Shown here: positions 17,724-25,692 of the stretch, piece after piece
Position numbering within the stretch: position 1 is the first letter of the stretch
How the letters are laid out: every line of letters begins with the position of its first letter
Source: an uncultured Bryobacteraceae bacterium
Lineage (GTDB): Bacteria; Acidobacteriota; Terriglobia; Bryobacterales; Bryobacteraceae
DNA: 64,000 nt
Reading direction: 5' to 3'
Assembly: GCA_937924525.1 (NCBI GenBank)
Contig: CALDSU010000005.1
Coordinates: 682,001-746,000 of the forward strand
Notes under the pieces: model-generated
The model's database searches: none
Told to the model about the DNA's origin: nothing
The model's input: only the letters and a program-made list of their open reading frames with translations
Translations under genes and position numbers: made by a program

Positions 17724-19589
17724 TCAGTGAGGAGCCGCTTGCCTGGCCGCCGGCGGAAGGGAGCGGGCCGCCAGTTGCGCAAGATCCACGAGTTGGGGCG
17801 GCGTCCCGGGCAGTTGCGCCAGGGCGTCGCGGAACATGGTGGCGCAGAACGGGCACGCGGCGGCAATCTGGGACGCGCCGGTGGCCGCGAGTTCCTGCGC
17901 CCGGTTCGCGCTGACCCGGACGCCTTTTTCCTCGCCGAGAAAGACCAGGCCACCGCCCGCTCCGCAGCACCGGGAGCGATGCCGGGCCCGCGGCGGCTCG
18001 ACAAGCGGTCCTCCCAGCGCCGCGACGTTGCGGGGCGCGTCGTAAATGCCGCGATACCGGCCCAGGTAGCACGGGTCGTGGAAAACCGTCCGCTCGGCGC
18101 CGGAGGTGGATGAAAAGCGGGGCAGGTGGCGCGCCAGAAACTCGCTGTGGTGCTCCACTTCGAGGCGTGCGCCGAACTCCTGCCAATCCTCCCCGATGGT
18201 CCGGACGCAGTGGGGGCAAAGGGACAGGAGCTTCTTCACGCCCGCCTGCCCGATGGTCTCCAGGTTAGCCTCGGCAAGCTGCTGAAAGAGCAAGTCGTTC
18301 CCGAGACGCCGGGCCGCGTCGCCGGTGCAGCGTTCCTTGCGAAGCACGCCGAAGGAGACGCCCAGATGGCGCAGAACCTCGACGAGCGCAAGCACGGAGT
18401 CGCGTCCCTGCGGATCGTAGGAACCCATACAGCCGAGCCACAGGCAGTATTCCTGCGTACCGTCATACCAGGGAAGCCCGCGCTGCTCGATGAACCTGGT
18501 CCTTTCGGCGGCAGCGAAGCCCCAGGGATTGCCGCTGCGCTCCAGATTCAGGAAGAGCGCGGCGCCGTGATCGTCATCCCACTTGCCGGTGTTCACCGAT
18601 CCGCGCCGCAGCCCAATGATGATCGGCAGGTGCTGGATGCCCACCGGGCACTGGTCCTCGCAGGCGCCGCAGGTGGTGCACTGAAACACGGCTTCGGCGG
18701 AAAGGTGGCTTCCGAGCAGCGGCTGTTCGGAACCGGCCCCAGACTCGTCCAGGTAGCGCCGCACGCCTAGGATGATCTCTTTCGGATTCAGCACTTTACC
18801 GGTATTGGCAGCCGGGCAGTGTTCCGTGCAGCGGCCGCACTCCACGCAGGAGAACGCCTGGAGCGCCACCAGGCGGGTGAGATCCTTGCCTGTGTCGAGC
18901 CCGAAATCCTCGTCATCTGCCAGCGGGGGGATCCGGCTGAAACCGCTCCGCTTGAGGAAAACTGTGGCGGGGCTCAATACCAGGTGGAGATGCTTGGTGC
19001 GAGGGATGAGCGGAAGGAAGACCAGGACCGCGAGCGTGTGCGCCCACCAGTTGGTTTTCGCCAACAAGCTTCCGTCCTCCACGGCGTAAGTGACCAGGTA
19101 CGTAACCATCAGCGCCAGGATCAGGAACGCGATGAATCCGGATTCGAGCGAAAGCGGCCCCAGCCACGGTGGGCGCACGACGAACCGGCGTACAGCGAGT
19201 CCGGAGATGGCGAGGGCTACGGCGGCGGCGAACACGGCCACAAGGCCGCGGTAGGCGGCCGCCCACGGGCGGTCGCGCGGCAGCAGATCGATGCCGAATC
19301 CCTCCGCGAAATGCGCCACGGTAATGAGCGCGAAGGCGCAGAATCCCCAGAAAACCAGCGCATGCGCCAGTCCGGGCAAGGGGCGGTCTCGCATCACCTT
19401 GCCCTGGCAAAGCACTTCCCAGAGCAAGTCCCGGAAGCGGGGCGTCATCGGGGGCAAGGCGAAGTCTGCGTCCGGTTTGGCGGAGCCAATGAGGCGCACC
19501 ACCCTTCCGAAACGGCGCCAGAACAGAGCGGCCGAGCAGACGAGAAGAGTCAGCAGGGCGAGGGACTCAGGCAGCGTGGGGTGGCTCAA
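17724..19589 (-). CDS. Membrane (Fe-S) oxidoreductase with CCG domains (EMO/HdrD-like)
   Basis: 621 residues from a TTG start. The N-terminal 230 residues hold about six membrane helices with His residues (AHALVFWGF, VAHFAEG, WAHTLAV, KHLHLVL) placed like haem b ligands of NarI-type domains. Two 4Fe-4S motifs follow (CVECGRCTEHC and CTTCGACEDQC), then CCG cysteine-rich segments: a partial first one (GCMGSYD, RCTGD, LCPHC) and a full second (DPCYLG, RCCGAGGG, ACPFC). The same layout occurs in electron-transfer-flavoprotein:menaquinone oxidoreductase (EMO) and HdrD/GlpC-type proteins that pass electrons to quinone. No etfAB lies nearby, so the donor is unknown. Confidence 0.85.
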   Translation of the reverse strand: MSHPTLPESLALLTLLVCSAALFWRRFGRVVRLIGSAKPDADFALPPMTPRFRDLLWEVLCQGKVMRDRPLPGLAHALVFWGFCAFALITVAHFAEGFGIDLLPRDRPWAAAYRGLVAVFAAAVALAISGLAVRRFVVRPPWLGPLSLESGFIAFLILALMVTYLVTYAVEDGSLLAKTNWWAHTLAVLVFLPLIPRTKHLHLVLSPATVFLKRSGFSRIPPLADDEDFGLDTGKDLTRLVALQAFSCVECGRCTEHCPAANTGKVLNPKEIILGVRRYLDESGAGSEQPLLGSHLSAEAVFQCTTCGACEDQCPVGIQHLPIIIGLRRGSVNTGKWDDDHGAALFLNLERSGNPWGFAAAERTRFIEQRGLPWYDGTQEYCLWLGCMGSYDPQGRDSVLALVEVLRHLGVSFGVLRKERCTGDAARRLGNDLLFQQLAEANLETIGQAGVKKLLSLCPHCVRTIGEDWQEFGARLEVEHHSEFLARHLPRFSSTSGAERTVFHDPCYLGRYRGIYDAPRNVAALGGPLVEPPRARHRSRCCGAGGGLVFLGEEKGVRVSANRAQELAATGASQIAAACPFCATMFRDALAQLPGTPPQLVDLAQLAARSLPPAARQAAPH

Positions 19590-19658
19590 CGGCTGTCTCC
19601 CGTATGGTGGAAATCGGTCGTCAACAGGCGCCCGGACCTTGGGGCACGCGGCCTCAAG

Positions 19659-19674
19659 TGTTTCACGTGCAACA
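19659..19674. other. parS-like centromere site
   Basis: The 16 bases TGTTTCACGTGCAACA match the bacterial parS consensus (TGTTTCACGTGAAACA) at 15 of 16 positions; only position 12 is changed. parS binds ParB for chromosome segregation and is usually near the replication origin. parA/parB are not in the window. Confidence 0.6.
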
Positions 19675-19887
19675 TGATATCGGCAGTAAGCGGCGCAGTG
19701 CCACTAATGGTTGGGTGGGCCACAAGCGACAACCCTCCTTTTTGTGGGCGAGTTTCCCCGACGCCCGCAGGCTCGCTCTGATCTTTGAGCGCGGCGCAGA
19801 TGTTCCCGGCCGGGCGGACTGCGGACGCCAGCACGGGCGCAGCCGGAGGCCCCATATCTTTCCCAGATTCGCACGAAAACGGGAGGC

Positions 19888-19893
19888 TATAAT
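19888..19893 (+). promoter_or_regulatory. -10 box (TATAAT) for the CorA-like gene
   Basis: Perfect TATAAT ending 10 bases before the chosen ATG, implying a leader of about 4 bases. It also argues for that ATG over in-frame upstream codons. Confidence 0.6.
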
Positions 19894-19903
19894 CGGGAAG
19901 CGG

Positions 19904-21568
19904 ATGCACCCCCGCGTTGCTCATCTTCACACCTACTTCCTCTTCCCCTTCGCCCTCGACAAACAGGCGCTGCGGGCCGACCACCAGGATATCTGGACCA
20001 AGAACAGCTACTGGATTGACGGACTCGACGAGTGGATCGCGGCGCACGCGCGGCGGGGACAATCCAAAATCGTGGACCGGCTCGGGGGCTGGCGGCGCAC
20101 GCCGTACTCGCGGTCGGACATGGATTCGCCCGCTTACCAGGACATGGTGTTCTTCCATCCGTTCGTGCGCCGGGTGTTTTTCGATATTTCCGATGCCACC
20201 GGCGCCAGCCGGCGGGAAGCGCTGTTGCGCTGTTACACCATCGACCTGCGCGGCAAACAACTGTTCTTCGAAGCGCGCGATGCCAAGGAACGCGCGGCTT
20301 CGGTCGCCGTCACCGACCTGCGCCTGTTCATTTTCGCCAACGGGATCGCCATCCTGAGCATCGGCGTGGAAGCCTTCGACCTGGAGGCGCGGGACGCGTT
20401 GTGGATCAACGAATCGATGCGCAAGATTTATCCGTCCAGCGGCCGGCAGGTGCGCGAGGGGCGCGCGCCGAACTACCTGGCGTGGACCCTGGAGACGGAC
20501 GGCGGGCGGGAGGCGCTCGCCGAGGAGCGCTTCGCGCGCGGGGAAATGATCGGTTACCTGCCCCCGCTGGCGAATACGATCACCTCGCTGCTCTATTTCG
20601 CCGACTATTCCCGGCAGGAGTATGAGCCCGTGCTCGACGAACGGATGATCGTCAACACCTACGTGGCGATCGACGCGGCGAGCGTCCCTGGCGATTACCT
20701 CGACTCGGAAGCCTACCAGGTGCTGCTCAGCCGGTTCCTCTATGTGGACCGCTGGGGGCCGGACTTCCGCTACGACCGTAGCTTCCTCCGCCGGGAACTG
20801 GAACGGCAGTTGTACACCCGCTGGTCGCACCAGGGCACCTACTACGGCTTCACGAGTTATTCCAGCCTCACCTGCTGTATCGGCGTCTTCGACTGCGACG
20901 AGCATCAGCTCAGCGAAGGGTTTCTCATCCACCGCATGTTCGACGGCCGCTATTACCTGATGACGCTGGTGGCCCTGTTCTACCGGGCCACCCTGCTCGA
21001 TTTCGCCGAGCGGACCGCGCTGGTTTCCAAACAACTGTTCCAGGACCAGGAGCGGGGCCGCATCACCCATGAGGACATCCGCTTGGCCAATCATCTGCGC
21101 GGCGACTTTCTGCATTTTTCCAACTACTGGTACTTCGGCGAACTGGCCAACAAGGACGAAGAGATCGAGCACTTCGCCATGCAGCGGCGGGAGTACGGCA
21201 TCGAGGAGATGAAAGCTGAAATCGAGGAAGAAGTCGACAAACTCAACGCGTCGCTGCATAACTACTATCAGTTCCGCAGCACGGAGTCGATCAACCGGCT
21301 GGCGATGTTGAGCCTGCTGTTCGGCGCGGGAGCGGTGCTGACCGGCTATTTCGGGATGAACTTCGAGGGCGAATTCGGAAGGTTGTTCTTCCAGGTCACC
21401 CGCCCGACGTTTCATACCGCAGTGGTGGTGCTGGTGTCGCTGCTGGCGTTCGGCGCGTTGTCTTTCGGCGTATTTCTGGTGGCGGCCAACTGGCAGGACT
21501 ATCGCGGCATTCTGCTCCCGCGGGCGGCGCGGCAGGACGGAGGAACCAGCCTGAAGCGCGGCGATTAA
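19904..21568 (+). CDS. CorA-like divalent cation transporter family protein
   Basis: 554 residues. The C-terminal part has a long charged helix (about 440-480) leading to two membrane helices (about 488-505 and 520-545) joined by YFGMNFEG, which holds the GMN signature of CorA channels. The N-terminal cytosolic part is much longer than in E. coli CorA (about 316 residues total there), so the extra 200 residues form an unassigned domain. Start set at ATG 10 bases after a TATAAT box. The stop overlaps the convergent amrS gene by 4 bases. Substrate (Mg2+, Zn2+ or other) is not decided. Confidence 0.8.
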   Translation: MHPRVAHLHTYFLFPFALDKQALRADHQDIWTKNSYWIDGLDEWIAAHARRGQSKIVDRLGGWRRTPYSRSDMDSPAYQDMVFFHPFVRRVFFDISDATGASRREALLRCYTIDLRGKQLFFEARDAKERAASVAVTDLRLFIFANGIAILSIGVEAFDLEARDALWINESMRKIYPSSGRQVREGRAPNYLAWTLETDGGREALAEERFARGEMIGYLPPLANTITSLLYFADYSRQEYEPVLDERMIVNTYVAIDAASVPGDYLDSEAYQVLLSRFLYVDRWGPDFRYDRSFLRRELERQLYTRWSHQGTYYGFTSYSSLTCCIGVFDCDEHQLSEGFLIHRMFDGRYYLMTLVALFYRATLLDFAERTALVSKQLFQDQERGRITHEDIRLANHLRGDFLHFSNYWYFGELANKDEEIEHFAMQRREYGIEEMKAEIEEEVDKLNASLHNYYQFRSTESINRLAMLSLLFGAGAVLTGYFGMNFEGEFGRLFFQVTRPTFHTAVVVLVSLLAFGALSFGVFLVAANWQDYRGILLPRAARQDGGTSLKRGD

Positions 21569-22629
21569 ACCGGGCGCGGGGGTTCCCAGACTCCGGGAAT
21601 CGTGGACGCGCAACGGGGACAGCGCCCGCCCGGAGCCAGCCGATTCCGCAGTACGCGGAAGCCCCGGCGTTCGACCAGCAGGGCGCGGCAGGCCGGGCAG
21701 TACGTGTTTTCCCATTCCTCCAGCCGGCCGGGGAGATTACCGGCGTACACGTAGCGGAGGCCGGCTTCGACGCCCAGTTCGGCCGCGCGGCGAAGCGAAG
21801 ATGCCGGGGTGCGCTCCTGCTCCGTCATGCGGTAGTCGGGGTGGAACGCGGTGACGTGCCAGGGAATGTCAGGAGAAATGCCGGCCAGAAACCGCGCGAT
21901 CGCGCGCAATTCGTCCGGTGTGTCGTTGAAGCCCGGCACCACCAGGGTCACCACCTCCAGCCAGAAACCCATGGCGTGGATCCGCCCGATGGAATCCAGG
22001 ATGGGCGCCAGCCGCCCGCCGAGTTCGTGGTAGCGCCGGTCGTCGAAGGATTTCAAATCCACCTTGAACAGGTCGAGGTGCGGGCGCAGGTAGGCGAGGA
22101 CTTCGGGCGTAGCGTTGCCGTTGGAGACAAACCCCGTCAGCAAGCCGCGCGGCTTGGCCAGGCGGAAAATCTCCACGGCCCATTCGGCAGTGATCAGCGG
22201 TTCGTTGTAGGTGCTCACCACGCACGCGGCGTGCCGGCGCAAGGCGGCGTCCACGATCTCGGTCGCCGTGTAAGGCTGCCATCCGGCCTCCGCTCCGGGG
22301 TCTCGCAGCGCCTGTGAAGACAGCCAGTTCTGGCAATAGGCGCAGTGGAGGTCGCATCCGAGCATGCCGAAACTCAGCGCCGTTCCCCCGGGACAGACGT
22401 GAAAAAAGGGCTTCTTCTCGATGGGGTCGCAAGCCAAGGCATGGACATAGCCGTGCGGAGCATAGAGCTTTCCGCCGCGATTTTCCCGAACCTTGCAGAC
22501 GCCGGGGAACCCATCCAGCACCGGGCAGCGATGGCCGCAGGCGAAACAGCGCACGCGCGTTCCCTCCAGTGGCTCCCACAATGCGGCCTCCCGGGTAAAC
22601 TCGGAGAGTTGTTCGCGGTAAGACTTCAC
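21565..22629 (-). CDS. amrS: AmmeMemoRadiSam-system radical SAM enzyme
   Basis: 354 residues from a GTG start. Radical SAM cluster cysteines are Cys92, Cys96 and Cys99 in GCDLHCAYCQNW, with an N-terminal CFACGHRC set at 28-35 and a C-terminal zinc-like CPAC/CPRC pair. The EKKPFFHVCPG and YNEPLITAEWA blocks are characteristic of AmrS/PflA-like proteins of the AmmeMemoRadiSam group. The usual partners (AMMECR1, Memo) are not in the window. Reaction is unknown. A TAGAAT box is 9 bases upstream. Confidence 0.92.
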   Translation of the reverse strand: MKSYREQLSEFTREAALWEPLEGTRVRCFACGHRCPVLDGFPGVCKVRENRGGKLYAPHGYVHALACDPIEKKPFFHVCPGGTALSFGMLGCDLHCAYCQNWLSSQALRDPGAEAGWQPYTATEIVDAALRRHAACVVSTYNEPLITAEWAVEIFRLAKPRGLLTGFVSNGNATPEVLAYLRPHLDLFKVDLKSFDDRRYHELGGRLAPILDSIGRIHAMGFWLEVVTLVVPGFNDTPDELRAIARFLAGISPDIPWHVTAFHPDYRMTEQERTPASSLRRAAELGVEAGLRYVYAGNLPGRLEEWENTYCPACRALLVERRGFRVLRNRLAPGGRCPRCASTIPGVWEPPRPV

Positions 22630-22638
22630 GCCGCCTCT

Positions 22639-22644
22639 ATTCTA
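22639..22644 (-). promoter_or_regulatory. -10-like box (TAGAAT) for amrS
   Basis: On the minus strand TAGAAT ends 9 bases before the GTG start of amrS, predicting a leaderless or nearly leaderless message. Confidence 0.45.
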
Positions 22645-22738
22645 GTCCCGGGCCGCTTCGCCCGGGAACCATTCTTTCCTGGAGAGGAATCGCCGGCCGG
22701 GGCCACTTCCTAGGAGGAGGCTAAACCCTGGGTCCGCG

Positions 22739-23743
22739 ATGAGCGCCGTTGCCGCCAATGTCCGGTTCTCTCACCGCCTGGTAGGCGAATCCCCCGCGAT
22801 TCAGCGCCTGCGGGAGCAGATTCCGAAGATCGCCCTGTCGCGGTCGCCGGTGCTGCTGCTGGGCGAGACGGGATCGGGGAAAGAGGTTGTCGCGCGAACC
22901 ATTTACGAGGCCAACCCGGCCGGAAACTTCGTGCCGATCGATTGCGGATCGCTGGTCGGCACGCTCATGGAAAGCGAACTGTTCGGCCATGCGAAGGGCT
23001 CTTTCACGGGAGCGGGCGAATCCAAGAAAGGGTTGATCGAGCTTGCCAACGGCGGCACGGCGTTCTTCGATGAGATCGGCGATCTGCCGCTCGATTTGCA
23101 GGTGAAACTGCTGCGCGTGCTTCAGGAACGCGAATACCGCCCGGTCGGATCGCTGGTCCGGCACAAGGTGGATCTTCGCGTGGTGGCGGCAACCCACCGG
23201 AATCTGGCCAAAGAAGTGGAACGGGGCAACTTTCGCGAGGATCTTTACTACCGCCTGAACGTGATTCGCCTGGTGGTGCCGCCGCTTCGGGAGCGGAAGG
23301 AGGATATTCCCCTGCTGATCGAATACTTCCTGCAACAGTTGGACGCTTCCCAGGCGCCGACCCCGGAACTGACGCGCGCCCTTAGCGAATACGACTGGCC
23401 CGGGAACGTCCGGGAACTGTACAACTGCATTCAGCGGATGGTGGCGGTCAGCTCGGGACCCTACCTCCACACCGGGGACCTGCCCACGGCCGTACGTAAC
23501 CACGGAGTGGCAGCCCAGATGGGGGCGCGCCGGCTGGCGGTGGCGGCGGGCGCCGGGGCCGCCTCTTCGGCCGCAGTGCCGCCGCCGGAGCCGGCGATTC
23601 TTACTCTGGCGGAACTGGAAAGACGCCACGTTCGTTACGTCCTGCAATACGCCAAGGGCGACCGGACGCTGGCCGCCCACCTGCTCGGCATCGGCCGCAC
23701 CACGCTCTACCGCAAGATCAAGGAGTACGGGCTGGCGGAGTGA
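22739..23743 (+). CDS. Sigma-54-dependent transcriptional activator without receiver domain
   Basis: 334 residues. The AAA+ domain starts almost at the N-terminus: Walker A GETGSGKE (about 42-49), sigma-54 contact loop GSFTGA (a GAFTGA variant), Walker B GGTAFFDEIGDLP, and the arginine-finger region RLNVIRLVVPPLRERKEDI. The C-terminus has a Fis-type HTH (LAAHLLGIGRTTLYRKIKEYGL). No receiver, GAF or PAS domain is present, so activity must be set by an outside partner or by expression. A strong purine-rich site (taggaggagg) sits upstream. No clear -24/-12 promoter was found next to it, so its targets are probably elsewhere. Confidence 0.94.
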   Translation: MSAVAANVRFSHRLVGESPAIQRLREQIPKIALSRSPVLLLGETGSGKEVVARTIYEANPAGNFVPIDCGSLVGTLMESELFGHAKGSFTGAGESKKGLIELANGGTAFFDEIGDLPLDLQVKLLRVLQEREYRPVGSLVRHKVDLRVVAATHRNLAKEVERGNFREDLYYRLNVIRLVVPPLRERKEDIPLLIEYFLQQLDASQAPTPELTRALSEYDWPGNVRELYNCIQRMVAVSSGPYLHTGDLPTAVRNHGVAAQMGARRLAVAAGAGAASSAAVPPPEPAILTLAELERRHVRYVLQYAKGDRTLAAHLLGIGRTTLYRKIKEYGLAE

Positions 23744-23763
23744 GTCTCCCGCGGCCCCTCTGA

Positions 23764-23769
23764 TACAAT
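23764..23769 (+). promoter_or_regulatory. -10 box (TACAAT) for the glycosyltransferase gene
   Basis: TACAAT ends 6 bases before the TTG start codon, so the predicted transcription start coincides with the start codon (leaderless). Confidence 0.5.
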
Positions 23770-23775
23770 CGCCAC

Positions 23776-24810
23776 TTGCGGATTGCCCTCGACGCAACGT
23801 ATAGCACCGGGCGCGAGCTTTCGGGAGTCGGGGTCTATAGCCGGCGGATCCTGTTTGGACTGGCCGCGGCCCACCCCGAGATCCGCTTCGATTTCTGTTA
23901 CCGGCCTCATCGCTGGACTCGCTCCTGGGGCGAATGCCTGCCTCCGAACGCTCGGCGGCGCTTGCTCTGGGACTGGTGGCCGGCGTCCCACGCCACGCTG
24001 TTCCACGGTTTGAATCAGCGGCTGCCGCGCACCCGATTCCGCCGGGCCGTGACGACGTTTCACGATCTGTTCGTCCTGACCGGCGAATATTCCACCGCGG
24101 AGTTCCGCCGCCGTTTTGCCGCCCAGGCACGCCATGCCGCTTCCGCAGCGGACGGGATCCTGGCGGTTTCGGCGTTTACCGCGGGTCAGGTGGCGGACCT
24201 GCTGGGCGTGGACCGCACGAGAATCTGGGTGGTTCCCCATGGCGCGGACGCCCCCGCCGCCGTTGCCCCGCCGGAGCGGCGGGAACCCATTCTGTTATCC
24301 GTGGGAGTGCTGCAAAAGCGCAAGAACGTCGTCCGGCTGGTGGATGCCTTCCGGGCGGCGCCGTCCGGCTGGAGGCTTGTCCTGGTCGGGGGCCAGGGTT
24401 ACGGCGCGGAGAAGATCTTCGACCACATCGCGGCCAGCCCCTGCCGCGACCGGATTTTGGTGAGAGGGTACGTCTCCGCTGCGGAGTTGCGAGATTGGTA
24501 CCAGCGCGCCGCGGCGCTCGTGTTTCCTTCGCTCGACGAGGGGTTCGGAATCCCGGTGCTGGAGGCGATGGCGAACGGTCTCCCCGTGGTGGCATCGCAA
24601 ACCTCGGCGCTGCCCGAGGTCATGGGTGACGCCGGAGTGCCGGTAGATCCTCTCCGGACCGAATCGATTGCCGAGGGGATCCGGCGAATCACCACCGACC
24701 CCGGGCTGAGAGCGGAGCTCGCGGAACGCGGAAGAAGACGCGCTGCGGCCTTTACGTGGGAAAACGCGGTGGAAAAAACCTGGGCCGCCTATCAGGCAGT
24801 CGCTGGATGA
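23776..24810 (+). CDS. Glycosyltransferase, GT-B fold (family 4-like)
   Basis: 344 residues from a TTG start. N-terminal acceptor domain begins RIALDATYSTGRELSGVGVYSRRI, the usual GT4 opening. The C-terminal nucleotide-sugar domain has LLSVGVLQKRKNV, and the EGFGIPVLEAMANGLPVVAS motif with the paired Glu (E-x7-E) of retaining GT4 enzymes. It probably adds a sugar to a cell-surface glycan; donor and acceptor are unknown. Its own TACAAT box suggests transcription separate from the upstream regulator. Confidence 0.9.
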   Translation: MRIALDATYSTGRELSGVGVYSRRILFGLAAAHPEIRFDFCYRPHRWTRSWGECLPPNARRRLLWDWWPASHATLFHGLNQRLPRTRFRRAVTTFHDLFVLTGEYSTAEFRRRFAAQARHAASAADGILAVSAFTAGQVADLLGVDRTRIWVVPHGADAPAAVAPPERREPILLSVGVLQKRKNVVRLVDAFRAAPSGWRLVLVGGQGYGAEKIFDHIAASPCRDRILVRGYVSAAELRDWYQRAAALVFPSLDEGFGIPVLEAMANGLPVVASQTSALPEVMGDAGVPVDPLRTESIAEGIRRITTDPGLRAELAERGRRRAAAFTWENAVEKTWAAYQAVAG

Positions 24811-24831
24811 CGGAACGCGCCTCAGTCTAGC

Positions 24832-25131
24832 CTATTCGTGTTCGTCGTCAACGGCGATCTTGAGCGCGCGCAGGAATTTCTGGTCCTGCGTGGTGAGTTT
24901 GATTTTGCCGGTGCTGCCGACTTTGGACCGGAGAGGCATTTCCGGACTTTCTTCTTCGGCATCGGCATCTTCGCGCTTGTTGAATCCGATGGTCGCTTCG
25001 AGAACCAGAAAGACGTCGTATCCCGCTCTCTTAATTTCACCGATGGCCTCGGCAATGCGCTCGGAGTCCGACAGCGACTCGTTGATCGCGTTGCCGAGTT
25101 CCTGCATCAGTCCCTTCAATCGTTCGTCCAA
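24832..25131 (-). CDS. Small conserved acidic hypothetical protein
   Basis: 99 residues from a TTG start preceded by a purine-rich GGAAAGAGG. Two parts: an N-terminal helix (about 1-35, RLKGLMQELGNAINESLSDSERIAEAIGEIK) with YDVFLVLEATIGF, then an acidic linker (about 54-62) and a basic-hydrophobic C-terminal helix (KLTTQDQKFLRALKIAVDDE). The amino-acid pattern is clearly that of a real protein. I do not recognise its family. Confidence 0.7.
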   Translation of the reverse strand: MDERLKGLMQELGNAINESLSDSERIAEAIGEIKRAGYDVFLVLEATIGFNKREDADAEEESPEMPLRSKVGSTGKIKLTTQDQKFLRALKIAVDDEHE

Positions 25132-25410
25132 ACGGTTGCCTCTTTCCGGCTACTGCCCTAGTTGAGTGGATGCCCCAACCGGGCCGGCGGTTCCACTCTG
25201 TGCAGGCACCCTCATTGTAGAAGAGATGGTACCAGGGAACAAGACCCTTTCTCGCCGCACCGCGTGCAATCGGTGAGCCGCGGCCAACTCCTGGCGCGCC
25301 CGGTGATCGCCCCCGGCCCCAGCCGGGGCGGAACGTCCTGCTTCTGCTTCCTCTTATCGGACTGTTTTGCGGCGCCGGCTGGCACTTGCCGTCTGGTAAC
25401 ATGGGTCCAG
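25132..25410. other. 279-base intergenic region
   Basis: Between the small acidic protein gene (minus strand) and the small membrane protein gene (plus strand). I see a TAACAT box about 9 bases before the downstream ATG but no protein-like frame, RNA gene or repeat. Confidence 0.4.
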
Positions 25411-25692
25411 ATGGCAAAGCCAGGACTTCGCGAGCAGGGCGTCCAATTTTTCAAACACGTGGTGCCCGCCGTGATCAAGCCGTTACACACCCTCTGGCAT
25501 GAGGTGATCGGGTTTCTGTTTCTAGCTTTTGCCGTGGTGGGCTTTTTCAAAGGCGTCTGGCCGAACCTGAGCGGGGGCGACAGGGATCCGGACTCGCTCG
25601 GTAAGGCGCTGGTGGGGATTGTGTTCACGGCCATCATGGCTTGGTATGGCGTGACGTCTTTGTGGCGAGCGCGCAAGATTTCCCGTTCATGA
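25411..25692 (+). CDS. Small membrane protein
   Basis: 93 residues with two hydrophobic segments (about 27-45 VIGFLFLAFAVVGFFKGVW and 66-82 ALVGIVFTAIMAWYGVTSLW). It begins at an ATG; the frame extends upstream through non-conserved sequence. The stop overlaps the ATG of the mutase-like gene by 4 bases, so the two are probably co-translated. No known family recognised. Confidence 0.68.
   Translation: MAKPGLREQGVQFFKHVVPAVIKPLHTLWHEVIGFLFLAFAVVGFFKGVWPNLSGGDRDPDSLGKALVGIVFTAIMAWYGVTSLWRARKISRS

Larger units (their letters stand above)
19590..19903. other. 314-base divergent intergenic region
   Basis: Lies between two divergent genes. It holds a parS-like 16-mer, the TATAAT box for the CorA-like gene, and otherwise no protein-like frame or RNA gene that I could recognise. 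The frame of the downstream gene is open back to about 19604 but that translation looks unstructured. Confidence 0.6.

Noticed and set aside
19586-21715. Long minus-strand frame opposite the CorA-like gene
   Set aside because: The plus-strand protein has the GMN motif and membrane helices; the minus-strand frame has no recognisable domain.
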